This document shows positions 17,464 through 27,027 of a DNA stretch of 64,000 bases, piece after piece. Source of the DNA: Rubellimicrobium arenae. GTDB lineage: Bacteria; Pseudomonadota; Alphaproteobacteria; Rhodobacterales; Rhodobacteraceae. The stretch lies in the NCBI RefSeq assembly GCF_017916295.1, contig NZ_JAFMSS010000005.1, forward strand, positions 186,001-250,000, written 5' to 3'. Under the pieces are notes generated by a model. The model searched no databases, was not told the DNA's origin, and saw only the letters and a program-made list of their open reading frames with translations. Made by a program: the position numbers and the translations under genes. How positions within the stretch are numbered: the first letter of the stretch is position 1; every line of letters begins with the position of its first letter.

Positions 17464-18042
17464 ATGAAGGTCAGCCTGCCCCCGGATCCCTGGCAGAAGG
17501 TCCGGACCCTCCATGATCTCCCCGCGGACGAGGTCATCTCGGGACTGCAGAAGAGCCTCCGCCGCAGCCTCGTTGATACGGCGCTGCTCCTGGCCTACGA
17601 GATGTTCCTCACTTCGGCCGAACTGGAGGACAAGCTCTGGTCCCGCCTCGTCGTGATCGCGGTGGAGGACGTGGGCCTGGGCCATCCCACCCTCCCCATC
17701 CTGGTGGAAACCCTGTTCCAGCAGCGGCTTCGCTATCCGCGGCCCCTCGGCGATCGCTTCCTGTTCGCGGCCCACGCCGTCCGGCTCATTGCACAAAGCC
17801 CCAAGGATCGCACCTCGGACGACATGACGAACTGGGCGCGGCTGGAACTGGTGGTCCGCGACCGCGCCCCCGGGGTGCCCGACTTCGCCATCGACATGCA
17901 CACGCGCCGCGGTGTCGAACTTGGCCGGGGTTATGAGCACTTCGTTCAGGAGGCCAGCCGCGTGGAGAACGAGCACCCGGACCGCGACACAAGCTGGCGT
18001 GAACGCATCCTCGCGGCCATCGCGGCAGGCGAGCTTGGCTGA
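17464..18042 (+). CDS. RarA/MgsA C-terminal-domain-like protein lacking the AAA+ motor
   Basis: The 192-residue soluble protein resembles the helical C-terminal tetramerisation region of replication-associated recombination protein A (RarA/MgsA/WRNIP1). The clue is the segment around residues 35-75: an ALLLAYEMF helix followed by RLVVIAVEDVGLGHPTLP, close in pattern to the RarA phrase in which a residue run RLxxxAxEDxGLxxP follows a subunit helix. No Walker A or B motif is present upstream or in another frame, so this is a stand-alone domain, not an ATPase. ATG 17464 is preceded by GGAG. Function is unknown; a DNA-repair or oligomerisation role would be an extrapolation. A hairpin follows at 18073-18095. 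Confidence 0.6.
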   Translation: MKVSLPPDPWQKVRTLHDLPADEVISGLQKSLRRSLVDTALLLAYEMFLTSAELEDKLWSRLVVIAVEDVGLGHPTLPILVETLFQQRLRYPRPLGDRFLFAAHAVRLIAQSPKDRTSDDMTNWARLELVVRDRAPGVPDFAIDMHTRRGVELGRGYEHFVQEASRVENEHPDRDTSWRERILAAIAAGELG

Positions 18043-18748
18043 GCGGCGACCCATGGCCGCCCCACGAACCTTCGGCCTCTCTGCCCGCGAGGCCGCCAGC
18101 CCGGTCTTCGGGTCAGCCGGGAGTTGATCTTGGCCAGACCTGTCCGGGCACGCCAGGAGTTCGGCACCCGAGGCGGCCAGGATCCGGGTCATCTGGTCGT
18201 TCCTGCTACCCCAAGGGTGATCGCGACGCACATAGGGCCAAGCCCGCACGACCGGAGCGATGCCGCATCCCTCGGCTTGCACCACCAATCCATTGCCTTG
18301 GCCGGGTCCGGGTTCGCGTCCCTGCTCTAGGCAGCAGGCCGCGCGAGTGCCAGAAATCGGCGCCTTGCCCAGCCCATCGTCCTCAGGTGTCTTAGGGCCG
18401 AGGACGGCAGAGCGGTCGAGATCCGCCGCGACCTGCCCGGTCCATGGGTCGTACAGGCTGTCCACAGTTGCATGACTCACTCGGCCATCGGGTCCCCTCC
18501 CCCTCGCGGGTCCCCCGATCTGGCGGCGCCTGCGGCAGAGGTGACCTCGCCGTGGCACCCTCGCAGACCGGCGTGCGCCAACTTATTCGGGGATTCGGCC
18601 AAACCCCCGGGTGCTTGCCGCACCGTGTCGGGCCCTCATGGAAACGCTTGCGTCCGAAGCCCGGGGGCCGATAGGCTCAGGCGTGTTAGCAGCCCAAGAA
18701 ATAAGCCGAAATGGCGCGATCCGGCTGCTTCCACTTGGAGGAGAATGA
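18043..18748. other. Long intergenic region with hairpin at 18073-18095
   Basis: In these 706 bases the only clear structure is CGGCCTC (18073-18079) pairing with GAGGCCG (18089-18095), 30 bases after the upstream stop and probably a terminator. Open frames on either strand are rich in arginine and proline and give no recognisable protein. The last ~60 bases hold the leader of the sugar transporter operon, including a GGAGGAG ribosome site at about 18737-18743. Confidence 0.45.
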
Positions 18749-19696
18749 ATGGATCGACGTAGTTTCCTGCTGTCGTCAGTAGCCTTTGGCGCCCTGACGG
18801 CCTCCGCCCCTGCGGCCTTTGCCCAGGAGCGGCTCACCATCCTCGGCTCGGTGCCCAGCCTCGGATTCCCGTTCTTTGTTCACATGCTGAACCAGATCAA
18901 GGTCGAGGCCGAGGCCCAAGGCGTGGATCTGATCGAGTCGGACGGCCAGAACTCCGCGCCCAAGCAGACGGCCGACATCGAGGCGGCGGTGGTGCAAGGG
19001 GTGAACGCCATCGTCATCTCGCCGCTCGACGTGAACGCCCTGGCGCCCGCCATCGAAGCCGCGATCCAGTCGGGGGTGCCGGTCGTCACCGTTGACCGCC
19101 GGGTCGACGGGGTGGAGGGCATCCTCGCCCATGTCGGGGCGGACAACGTCAAGGGCGGTGAGGCGCAGGCCCAGGCGCTCATGGCCGCCTTCCCGAACGG
19201 CGCCAAGATCTTCCACCTCCAGGGCCAGCCGGGGGCCGGTCCCGCCATCGACCGGAACCAGGGCGTCCACAACGTCCTCGACTCCGTGTCCGACAAGTAC
19301 CAGATCATCTTCGAGCAAACGGCGAACTTCGCCCGCGCCGAAGCCCTTTCCGTCACAGAGGCGGGCCTTGCGGCCAACGGTAAGCCCGACGCGATCGTCT
19401 GCGCGAACGACGACATGGCGCTGGGCGCGATCGAAGCCTGCGCGGCGCGGGGCTTCACCGACGTGAAGATCTATGGCTTCGACGCCCTTCCCGAGGCGCT
19501 GGTCGCCGTCCGGGACGGCACCCTGGCCGGCACGGTGGAGCAGTTCCCGGGCGAGCAGTCGCGCACCGCGGTCCGGATCGCCGTGGCTTACGCCAAGGAT
19601 GGCACCGAACCTGCGGAGTCGCTGGTGCTGCTGACCCCGATCGTGATCGGGTCCGACAACCTCGATAAGGCCGAGCGCATCGGCGAGACGAACTGA
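18749..19696 (+). CDS. Sugar ABC transporter substrate-binding protein (ribose/xylose type)
   Basis: The 315-residue protein has a twin-arginine-like signal peptide (MDRRSFLLSSVAFGALTASA, cleaved near AFA-QE). The type I periplasmic-binding fold of the RbsB/XylF family follows. ADIEAAVVQGVNAIVISPLD, GVPVVTVDRR, and CANDDMALGAIEA are typical sugar-contact segments. The ligand is a monosaccharide by family, but which one cannot be read. GGAGGAG lies just upstream; a second ATG at 18745 is out of frame. It is the first gene of a three-gene operon with its ATPase and permease. No dedicated sugar catabolic or repressor gene adjoins it. Confidence 0.92.
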   Translation: MDRRSFLLSSVAFGALTASAPAAFAQERLTILGSVPSLGFPFFVHMLNQIKVEAEAQGVDLIESDGQNSAPKQTADIEAAVVQGVNAIVISPLDVNALAPAIEAAIQSGVPVVTVDRRVDGVEGILAHVGADNVKGGEAQAQALMAAFPNGAKIFHLQGQPGAGPAIDRNQGVHNVLDSVSDKYQIIFEQTANFARAEALSVTEAGLAANGKPDAIVCANDDMALGAIEACAARGFTDVKIYGFDALPEALVAVRDGTLAGTVEQFPGEQSRTAVRIAVAYAKDGTEPAESLVLLTPIVIGSDNLDKAERIGETN

Positions 19697-19751
19697 TCCG
19701 ACGCGGCCGGAGCCAGACCGGCTCCGGCCACCCCCATTCACGGAGAGGCTT

Positions 19752-21326
19752 ATGACCAGCGCCAGCGCGGCCCAGGCCGTGCCGCCCCCGCTTCTCGAGA
19801 TCTCGGGCCTGTCCAAGCGGTTCCCCGGGGTGGTGGCCCTCGACGACGTGTCGCTCGACGTTCGCGCCGGAGAGATCCTGGGGCTCATGGGCGAGAACGG
19901 CGCGGGGAAATCGACCCTCCTCAAGATCCTCTCCGGCGCGCAGCCCGCCACGGCCGGCCGGATCACCTTCGACGGAGAGACCTACCAGCCCGCCGACCCC
20001 GTCGCGGCCCGAACCGCCGGGATCGTGACGATCTACCAGGAGCTGAGCCTCATCCCCACCCTGACGGTGGCCGAGAACATCTTCGTCAACCGGGCTCCGA
20101 CCGGGGCGCTGGGGCTCGTGGACTGGCGGCGGATGCGGCGCGAGGCGCTGGCCATCCTGGGCCGGGTGGGCCTGTCCGTCCATCCCGACACGCCGGTCTC
20201 GGCGCTGTCGGTCGCCGAGCAGCAACTCGTCGAGATCGCGCGGGCGCTGTCGCTCGGCGGGCGGCTCATCATCATGGACGAGCCTACCTCGGCCCTGACC
20301 GAGGCCGAGGTGCAGCGCCTTTATTCCATCATGGAACGCCTGCGGCGCGAAGGGATGGCGATCATGTTCGTCACCCACCGCCTCGAGGAAGCCTCGCTCA
20401 TGTGCGACCGGATGACCGTCCTGCGAGACGGACGGCTCGCCGGCCACCTCATGCGCGAAGGCGGCCCCATCCCGGTGCCCCGCATCATCGAGAAGATGGT
20501 CGGCCGCGCCGCGTCCGAGCTTTACGCCCGCCCCAGCCGCCGGGACATCGCCGGTCCCGTGCGGCTCAGCGTCCGGGGGCTGCGCACGGTCCGCGCCGCC
20601 GACGCGCCGCATGCCATCGTCCTGGACGGGGTGGACCTTGACCTTCGCGCGGGCGAGATCCTGGGCGTGGCGGGTCTTGTGGGCTCCGGCCGGACCGAAC
20701 TGGCCCGTGCCATCTTCGGAGCCGACCCGATCGCCGAAGGAGCCATCCTGCTTGACGGGGTTCCCGTCGCGCCAGCCTCGCCGGCGGATGCGCGGGATCT
20801 GGGCATCGGGCTCGTGCCCGAGGACCGGAAGGCCCAGGCCATCTTTGCCATGCTGCCGATCCGGCAGAACTTTTCGATCGCCGCCATGGACCTCTACTCG
20901 GGCCGCCTCGGCTTCATGTCCGGCGCGCGCGAGGTCGCCGCCCTGTCCGAGTATCGCAAGGCCATGTCGATCCGGATGGCCTCGCCCGAGCAGACGATCG
21001 ACGGCCTGTCCGGCGGGAACCAGCAGAAGGTGATCCTCGCCCGCTGGCTGGCCCGCGACCCCAAGGTGCTGATCGTGGACGAGCCCACGCGCGGCGTCGA
21101 CGTCGGCGCCAAGGCCGAGGTGCATCAGATCCTTGTCCAGCTTGCCGCGCGCGGGATCGCGATCATGATGATATCGTCCGAACTGCCCGAGGTCCTCTCG
21201 GTCAGCGACCGCATCGTGACCATGCGTCAGGGGCGGATCAGCGGCGAGATGCCGGCCCATGAGGCCACCGAAGAATCGCTCATGGCGCTGATGGCGCTCG
21301 AGTCCCGTCCCGGAGAGCCTGCATGA
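19752..21326 (+). CDS. Sugar ABC transporter ATP-binding protein with two ABC domains (RbsA type)
   Basis: The 524-residue protein contains two nucleotide-binding domains in tandem. The first has Walker A GENGAGKST, signature SVAEQQLVEIARAL and Walker B IIMDEPTSAL. The second has the degenerate Walker A GLVGSGRTE usual for RbsA/MglA/XylG, signature LSGGNQQKVILARWL and VLIVDEPTRGVDVG. It powers monosaccharide import from the inner face of the membrane. It starts 55 bases after the binding-protein gene and overlaps the permease gene by ATGA. Confidence 0.94.
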   Translation: MTSASAAQAVPPPLLEISGLSKRFPGVVALDDVSLDVRAGEILGLMGENGAGKSTLLKILSGAQPATAGRITFDGETYQPADPVAARTAGIVTIYQELSLIPTLTVAENIFVNRAPTGALGLVDWRRMRREALAILGRVGLSVHPDTPVSALSVAEQQLVEIARALSLGGRLIIMDEPTSALTEAEVQRLYSIMERLRREGMAIMFVTHRLEEASLMCDRMTVLRDGRLAGHLMREGGPIPVPRIIEKMVGRAASELYARPSRRDIAGPVRLSVRGLRTVRAADAPHAIVLDGVDLDLRAGEILGVAGLVGSGRTELARAIFGADPIAEGAILLDGVPVAPASPADARDLGIGLVPEDRKAQAIFAMLPIRQNFSIAAMDLYSGRLGFMSGAREVAALSEYRKAMSIRMASPEQTIDGLSGGNQQKVILARWLARDPKVLIVDEPTRGVDVGAKAEVHQILVQLAARGIAIMMISSELPEVLSVSDRIVTMRQGRISGEMPAHEATEESLMALMALESRPGEPA

Positions 21327-22339
21327 CCTCACCCGTCGCCCATCGGCCCATCGGCGGCCTGAATGCCTTTCGCATCCTCAAGCAGTTCGGACCGCTCATG
21401 TTCCTGCTGGCGCTGATGCTGGTCTTCGCCGCCACCAACGAGAACTTTCTGAGCCAGCTCAACCTGTTCAACGTGGCGCGGCAGATCTCCATCACGGGCC
21501 TCATCGCCCTGGGCATGACCTTCGTGATCCTGACGGCAGGCATCGACCTCAGCGTGGGCTCGCTGCTCGCCTTCTGCGGCATGGTGGCGGCGATCGTCGC
21601 CAAGGGTGGGGCGGCGAACACGCTGTCGCTCTCGTCGAACGCCGGCCAGGGATATGGCTGGTTCGCGGCGCTCCTTGCCGCGGTGCTCGTCGGCACGGCG
21701 GCCGGCCTGATCCAGGGGCTCGCGATCACCCGGCTCCGGGTGCCGCCGTTCGTGGTCACGCTGGGCGGTCTCACCATCTTCCGCGGACTGACGCTGACCC
21801 TGTCGGGGGGCGGCCCGATCTCGGGCTTCACGCCCGGGATGCGCTGGTTCGGCACCGGCCTCGTGGGACCAGTGCCGGTGCCGGTCATCATCTTCGGCGC
21901 GGCGGCCGTGCTGTGCCACATCGTGCTGCGGTACACGCGCTTCGGACGGGCGGTCTATGCCGTGGGCGGCAACGCCGAGGCCGCACGCCTGTCGGGGGTC
22001 CGCGTCGATCGCATCCTTGTCGCGGTCTACATGATCGTGGGCTTCTTCTCGGGCCTTGCGGCCTTCGTGCTGTCCGCGCGGCTGAACTCGGCCGAAGCGG
22101 TGGCGGGCATCGGCTACGAGCTGACCGTCATTTCGGCGGTGGTGATCGGGGGCACATCCCTCTTCGGCGGCATCGGCGGCGTTGGGGGGACCGTGGTCGG
22201 CGCGGCGCTGATCGGCGTGCTGGTGAACGGGCTCGTCCTGAACAACGTGTCGTCCTACACGCAGCAGGTGGTGATCGGCCTCATCCTGATCGCAGCCGTG
22301 GCCTTTGACCGCTGGCTCAAGCTCAGGGCCGGCACCTGA
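21323..22339 (+). CDS. Sugar ABC transporter permease (RbsC/XylH family)
   Basis: The 338-residue integral membrane protein has about eight to ten hydrophobic helices. It carries the family motif GMTFVILTAGIDLSVGS in the second or third helix, VTLGGLTIFRGL, and the cytoplasmic EAA-like GNAEAARLSGV loop that contacts the ATPase. It forms the homodimeric channel of the monosaccharide importer. Its start overlaps the ATPase stop. A hairpin at 22368-22387 follows before the convergent histidine kinase. Confidence 0.93.
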   Translation: MTSPVAHRPIGGLNAFRILKQFGPLMFLLALMLVFAATNENFLSQLNLFNVARQISITGLIALGMTFVILTAGIDLSVGSLLAFCGMVAAIVAKGGAANTLSLSSNAGQGYGWFAALLAAVLVGTAAGLIQGLAITRLRVPPFVVTLGGLTIFRGLTLTLSGGGPISGFTPGMRWFGTGLVGPVPVPVIIFGAAAVLCHIVLRYTRFGRAVYAVGGNAEAARLSGVRVDRILVAVYMIVGFFSGLAAFVLSARLNSAEAVAGIGYELTVISAVVIGGTSLFGGIGGVGGTVVGAALIGVLVNGLVLNNVSSYTQQVVIGLILIAAVAFDRWLKLRAGT

Positions 22340-22367
22340 AGGGTGGGGTCGTCAGGACCGGGATCAG

Positions 22368-22387
22368 GCGGACCCTTCCGGGTCCGC
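22368..22387. terminator. Hairpin between convergent permease and histidine kinase genes
   Basis: GCGGACCC (22368-22375) pairs with GGGTCCGC (22380-22387) around a TTCC loop, between the stops at 22339 and 22401. It is a likely bidirectional terminator without a long T-run. Confidence 0.5.
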
Positions 22388-22400
22388 GCCCCATCGCTGC

Positions 22401-24167
22401 TCACTTGCTGGCGGCCGAAGCTCCGGGGCCGCGCGGGCGCAGCGGCACCACCTTGTCGCTTTCGACGGCCAGCATCAACGCAAGCCGGCTGGCCAGGTCG
22501 GACTGGCGGAACGGCTTGCCCAGGACCTGGAGCCCGCGGGTCTGCTCGGGCGAAAGCTGGGCATAGCCGGTGATCATCAGCACAGGCAGGTCGGGAAGCC
22601 TTTCCCGCAGTTCGCGGGCCAGATCCGCCCCGAGCATCCCCGGCATGATGTGGTCGGTCACGAGCACGTCCGGGACAAAGCCCATCCGAACGGCCTCGAG
22701 CGCCTCGGCGGCGGTGCCGACATCCTCCACATCATAGCCCAGTTCGCGGAGGCCCTCCGCCATGGACATGCGGACGAGATCCTCGTCATCGACAAGGAGG
22801 ACCACGGTCTTGCGTGCGACCATCGCCGCTTCGCCGGATTCCCCCTCGTTCGCGATCTCCTGCGCCACGGGCAGGAACAGGACGGCGGCAGTGCCACGGC
22901 CCTTTTCGGTCAGCAGCTTGAACGCGCCCCCGGATTGGGCCGCAAAGCCATGCACCATCGACAGGCCCAGCCCGGTCCCCTGCCCCGCCGGCTTCGTGGA
23001 AAAGAACGGCTCGACCGCCCGGTTCGCCGTGGCCGTGTCCATCCCGACGCCGTTGTCGGCCATCGCGATGCTGACATACAGCCCGGGGGGAAGCCCAGGC
23101 ACGGGATCGTCGTCGGTGTCGACGAGCTCGGCCGTCAGGGTCACGCGGCCCCCCGTCGGCATGGCATCGCGGGCGTTGGCGCTCAGGTTGAGGAGCGAGA
23201 CCTCCAATTGGCTCGGATCCACCATGATGGGCGGCAGGTCCGGCGGCACCTCGAGGCGCAGTTCGACGGACGGGCCGAGGCTGCGGTCGATGAGATCGCG
23301 CAGGCCTTCGAGCAGGCCGGATGGGCTGATCGCGCTGGGCTGGAGCATCTGCCGCCCGGCGAACGCCAGGAGACGCTGCACCAGGGTCGCCGCCCGTTCG
23401 GATGACTGGAGCGCCCCCGAGATGAGCCGTTGCGAGCGTTCGTCCGGCAGCTTGCGCCGGATAATGTCGAGCCCGGCCACAATGGGCGTGAGCAGGTTGT
23501 TGAAGTCGTGCGCAAAGCCGCCGGTGATCTGCCCGATCATGTCGAGCCGCTGCAGTTCTTCCTGGCGGGGCGGCTCGGTCTGGGACCGGGGCTGCGGCGC
23601 GAGCACGGCCTCGGTCGTCTCGACGATGGTCATCAGGATCCCGGCCGGGTTCCCGTCCTCGCCCGGCACGGGCACGCAATCGATATTCAGGAAGATTCGT
23701 TCGGCATGGCCGTGCCGGTGAGAGGTGAACTCCTGATTGCGGAAAGTGAGCGTCTCGCCAGCAAGGCTCCGCTCGAGAACCTCGAACAGGAAACCTGCGG
23801 AGTCGGGCCAGCGGTCCAACGCCCGCGAACCGATGATCTCGGGGTTCAGGCCCGCCGTGATCAGCGCGAAGGCATCATTGTGAAGGACGATCCCCTCCAC
23901 GCCCCAGAGCAGCAGGGTGGGATTGGGGGAACGGAGCATGATGCCCACGGCGGTCTGCAGGCTGCGGGGCCAGTTTCGCGCCGGACCCAGCGGGGTGCCC
24001 TGCCAGTCGCGCCGGGCGATCAGCTCGCCACAGGTGCCGCCGCCGCCAAGAAAGCCGGGCGTTTCCTCGGTCGCTGTTGGTCTGTCAGGCGCGTCCTGCT
24101 GTCCCATCGGGTCACCTGCCTGCGGCGAGCCACTGATCTGGCCCTTGTTCTGCCCGAATAACCTCAC
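22401..24167 (-). CDS. Hybrid sensor histidine kinase with PAS and C-terminal receiver domain
   Basis: This soluble 588-residue kinase has no membrane helix. Order: an N-terminal sensor of PAS type (about 65-190, with LLLWGVEGIVLHNDAFALI), a HisKA domain with phospho-acceptor His220 in FAHDFNNLL, a HATPase with NARDAM (N box), DNGVGM (G1) and GTGLGLSMVHG (G2), and a receiver domain (about 453-570) with acceptor Asp505 in VTDHIMPG. The FAHDFNN H-box is typical of cytoplasmic HWE-unrelated hybrid kinases of alphaproteobacteria. The start is a GTG at 24167 with AGGAGA upstream. No partner regulator lies next to it, so it may feed phosphate to a distant protein or its own receiver. The stimulus is unknown. 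Confidence 0.9.
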   Translation of the reverse strand: MRLFGQNKGQISGSPQAGDPMGQQDAPDRPTATEETPGFLGGGGTCGELIARRDWQGTPLGPARNWPRSLQTAVGIMLRSPNPTLLLWGVEGIVLHNDAFALITAGLNPEIIGSRALDRWPDSAGFLFEVLERSLAGETLTFRNQEFTSHRHGHAERIFLNIDCVPVPGEDGNPAGILMTIVETTEAVLAPQPRSQTEPPRQEELQRLDMIGQITGGFAHDFNNLLTPIVAGLDIIRRKLPDERSQRLISGALQSSERAATLVQRLLAFAGRQMLQPSAISPSGLLEGLRDLIDRSLGPSVELRLEVPPDLPPIMVDPSQLEVSLLNLSANARDAMPTGGRVTLTAELVDTDDDPVPGLPPGLYVSIAMADNGVGMDTATANRAVEPFFSTKPAGQGTGLGLSMVHGFAAQSGGAFKLLTEKGRGTAAVLFLPVAQEIANEGESGEAAMVARKTVVLLVDDEDLVRMSMAEGLRELGYDVEDVGTAAEALEAVRMGFVPDVLVTDHIMPGMLGADLARELRERLPDLPVLMITGYAQLSPEQTRGLQVLGKPFRQSDLASRLALMLAVESDKVVPLRPRGPGASAASK

Positions 24168-24865
24168 CGGACATCTCCTGAGGATATGGCTCGTTCCGCG
24201 ATCACGTCGAGGTTGAACGACGTTGCGGTCGCCGCTGGATATGAAGCAGGTCCGGCGCAGGGCGCAAGCCCGGCCTGAGGTTGCATGAAGACGGATCCGG
24301 CGCGTCGCATGGGTTGTAAACTGCCAGTCTCTTCAGGAATGAGCAACCATCTGCGATCGACCGGACTAGACCGCCGTGTCTGTGCGGCGTCGATCGACCC
24401 GGCGTAGGCACATCCATCTCAGGACGAGCCCCACGCCCATCGGACAGCACAGTGCGCTGAGGCCACGGCGGAGTGCAGGCGACTGGGGGCACCGGGTCGC
24501 AGGCGCAGGCGCGTTGCCCCGTCAGGACACGCGATCTTTCGTCCAGGCCAAGCACCCCGGCCAGATAGTCGCAACACGGTTCCTGCGCTTGTGGCATTGG
24601 TCGTGACCACAGGCAGGCCGGGGTGAGCGAATGCCAGGGGCGTCGCGCTGGCACCCGCATTCAACAGCCCCCCGGACGGTGGCTGTTCCAAGGCGTGAAA
24701 GGCCGCCGATCCCGAAATCATTCCACCGCCCCCCCCGGCCCGCGCCGGATGACGGCCCTGCCCCCTCGTCAGGCACTTGCAAGGAACCTCGGCCCTGTTC
24801 CACACATTCCCGGCTTGGCCTCGCTCGTATGAACGGCGCGGGGTGCAACCGAACAGGAGGTGCAG
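24168..24865. other. Long intergenic region, no gene recognised
   Basis: These 698 bases separate the histidine kinase start from the divergent amino-acid transporter. Frames on both strands are short or arginine/proline-rich and match nothing I know. The final bases carry the AGGAGG ribosome site (24855-24860) of the transporter gene. It must hold both divergent promoters, but no convincing boxes were found. Confidence 0.45.
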
Positions 24866-25615
24866 ATGCAGAAGCTCGTCGGTTCCGTGGTCCTCAGCCT
24901 AGCCGCCGTGACCAGCGCGTCGGCCCAGGAGACCATCAACGTCGGCATGTCGGGGGGCTATTATCCCTTCACCTTCGTCGAGCAGGATGTTCTGCAAGGG
25001 TTCGAGGTCGACTTCATGAATGCCGTCGGCGAGGAGATCGGCCGTCCCGTCAATTTCGTCACGATGTCCTTTTCGGGCCTGATCGGCGCGTTGGAATCGG
25101 GCCGGATCGACACGGTCGCCAACCAGATCACCATCACGCCCGAACGCGAGCAGGCCTTCCTCTTCACGCAGCCCTACGTGATCGACGGTGCGCAGGTGGT
25201 CGTCCGCGAAGGAAACGACGAAATCCATGGCGTCGAGGACCTGAAAGGTCATTCGGTCGCCGTCAATCTCGGCTCCAACTTCGAGCAACTCCTGCGCGAG
25301 TTGCCCTATGCGAGCGAGATCGACATCCGCACCTACGAAAGCAACATCGAACAGGATGTGGCCCTGGGCCGCGTGGATGCCTTCGTGATGGACCGGGTCT
25401 CGACCGCCACGGTCGTCAAGGACAGCGGCCTGCCGCTGCAGTTGGCCGGCGAGCCGTTCAGCGAGATCCAGAACGCTCTGCCGTTCCGCAACGACGAGGA
25501 AGGCCGCGCACTTCGGGACGAGGTCGACGCTGCGATCACCACGCTGCGCGAGAACGGCACGCTGAAGGCGATCTCGGAAAAGTGGCTGGGGCTGGACGTG
25601 ACGGCGGTGGACTGA
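24866..25615 (+). CDS. Polar amino-acid ABC transporter substrate-binding protein (cystine-like)
   Basis: The 249-residue protein has a Sec signal peptide ending at ASA-QE, then the type II periplasmic-binding fold of family 3. Characteristic segments are YYPFTFVEQDVLQGFEVDFMNAV, VANQITITPEREQAFLFTQPY and the closing TLKAISEKWLG. Residues resemble cystine-binding TcyJ/FliY more than histidine or glutamine binders, but this is a judgement by eye. ATG 24866 is chosen because AGGAGG lies five bases upstream; a GTG at 24860 would put that site inside the gene. It is the first of three transporter genes in one operon. Confidence 0.9.
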   Translation: MQKLVGSVVLSLAAVTSASAQETINVGMSGGYYPFTFVEQDVLQGFEVDFMNAVGEEIGRPVNFVTMSFSGLIGALESGRIDTVANQITITPEREQAFLFTQPYVIDGAQVVVREGNDEIHGVEDLKGHSVAVNLGSNFEQLLRELPYASEIDIRTYESNIEQDVALGRVDAFVMDRVSTATVVKDSGLPLQLAGEPFSEIQNALPFRNDEEGRALRDEVDAAITTLRENGTLKAISEKWLGLDVTAVD

Positions 25616-25619
25616 GATC

Positions 25620-26294
25620 ATGCGGGCACTCGACCTCGACTACATGCTGGGTCTTGTGCCCGTCCTGCTTCGGTATCTGCCTCTGACGCTGGCCATGGCG
25701 GTGGCCGCGATGGTGCTGGCGCTGATCCTGGCCCTGCTGCTCGCGATGGTGCGGGTCTCCCGCATCCCTGTGCTGAACCAGATCGTGCAGGGCTTCATCA
25801 GCTTCTTCCGGGGCACCCCGCTGCTCGTGCAGTTGTTCCTCTTCTACTACGGGCTGCCGCAGATCGTCCCGGCCTTCAGCGCGATCAACGGCGTCCAGGC
25901 CGCCATCACCGGGCTCACGCTGCACTTCGCGGCCTATATGGCAGAAAGCATTCGCGCCGCCATCCTCGGCGTGGACCGGAGCCAATGGGAGGCCAGCCAG
26001 GCCATCGGCATGACGCAGGTCCAGGCCATGCGGCGGATCATCCTGCCCCAGGCGGCGCGGATCGCCGCGCCGACGCTGCTCAACTATTTCATCGACATGA
26101 TCAAGAGCACCTCGCTCGCGTTCACCTTGGGCGTGACCGAGATGATGGGAGCAGCGCAGAAGGAGGCCGCCAGCAGCTTTCGCTACTTCGAGGCCTTCCT
26201 GCTCGTCGCGATCTTCTATTGGATTGTCGTGGAGTTGCTTTCGGTCGTCCAGCGATGGCTTGAGGTGCGCATGAACAGGGCCTTGGCGCGATGA
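25620..26294 (+). CDS. Amino-acid ABC transporter permease (HisM/TcyL family)
   Basis: The 224-residue membrane protein has about five helices and the family motifs FFRGTPLLVQLFLFYYGLPQ and the EAA loop EASQAIGMTQVQAMRRIILPQA, which docks the ATPase. It starts five bases after the binding-protein stop and ends in an ATGA overlap with the ATPase gene. A single permease gene suggests a homodimer, as in the cystine system. Confidence 0.93.
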   Translation: MRALDLDYMLGLVPVLLRYLPLTLAMAVAAMVLALILALLLAMVRVSRIPVLNQIVQGFISFFRGTPLLVQLFLFYYGLPQIVPAFSAINGVQAAITGLTLHFAAYMAESIRAAILGVDRSQWEASQAIGMTQVQAMRRIILPQAARIAAPTLLNYFIDMIKSTSLAFTLGVTEMMGAAQKEAASSFRYFEAFLLVAIFYWIVVELLSVVQRWLEVRMNRALAR

Positions 26295-27022
26295 TCGAGA
26301 TTTCGGGACTCATCAAGCGGTTCGGCCCTACGGTCGTGCTGAACGGCATCGACCTGAGCATCCGGCCCGGCGAACGGATCGTGGTGATCGGGCCCTCGGG
26401 CACCGGGAAATCCACGCTCCTGCGCTGCATCAATTTCCTTGACCGAGCCGACGCGGGCCGGATCCGCATCGGAGATCTTGCCGTCGACGCCTCCCGCGCG
26501 ACGCGGGCCCAGATCCTGGCGGTGCGCCGCCGGACGGCCTTCGTGTTCCAGAACTATGCCCTGTTCGCCAACCGGACGGCGCGCGGCAACATCACCGAGG
26601 CGCTGGTGACCGTCCAAGGTCTGCCCAAGACCGAGGCTGTCGCCCGGGCGGACGCGATCCTTCGCGACATCGGCTTGATCGACAAGGCGGACGCCTACCC
26701 CGCTGCGCTTTCCGGAGGGCAGCAGCAACGCATCGGGATCGGCCGTGCGCTGGCGCTCAATGCCGATCTGATCCTCTTCGACGAGCCGACGTCGGCGCTC
26801 GACCCGGAATGGGTGGGTGAGGTGCTGGACCTCATGCGCCGCATCGCCGAGCGCCGGCAGACCATGCTGATCGTCACCCACGAGATGCAGTTCGCCCGCG
26901 AGATCGCAGACCGCGTCATCTTCATGGAAGGCGGACGCATCATCGAACAGGGGACCCCCGGCGAGGTGTTCGACTCGCCCCGCGATCCTCGGACCCAGGA
27001 GTTCCTGCGGCGCGTCAGGTGA
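26291..27022 (+). CDS. Amino-acid ABC transporter ATP-binding protein (GlnQ/TcyN family)
   Basis: The 243-residue ATPase shows Walker A GPSGTGKST, a Q-loop in FVFQNYALFAN, signature LSGGQQQRIGIGRAL, Walker B LILFDEPTSALDPE and the switch histidine in IVTHEMQFA. It drives uptake by the permease encoded just upstream. The operon ends here; a hairpin follows at 27028-27052. Confidence 0.95.
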   Translation: MIEISGLIKRFGPTVVLNGIDLSIRPGERIVVIGPSGTGKSTLLRCINFLDRADAGRIRIGDLAVDASRATRAQILAVRRRTAFVFQNYALFANRTARGNITEALVTVQGLPKTEAVARADAILRDIGLIDKADAYPAALSGGQQQRIGIGRALALNADLILFDEPTSALDPEWVGEVLDLMRRIAERRQTMLIVTHEMQFAREIADRVIFMEGGRIIEQGTPGEVFDSPRDPRTQEFLRRVR

Positions 27023-27027
27023 GCACT

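Noticed and set aside
18121..18475. Possible transposase remnant in the long gap before the sugar transporter
   Set aside because: A minus-strand phrase with WPYVRRDHPWG vaguely recalls IS66-type proteins, but no flanking repeats, catalytic residues or other matching segments were found.
16828..18558. Long minus-strand open frame of 576 codons over paoC and the following gene
   Set aside because: It is antisense to paoC and to the RarA-like gene and is rich in Gly, Arg, His and Asp, as is typical of shadow frames in G+C-rich genes. No ribosome site or family.
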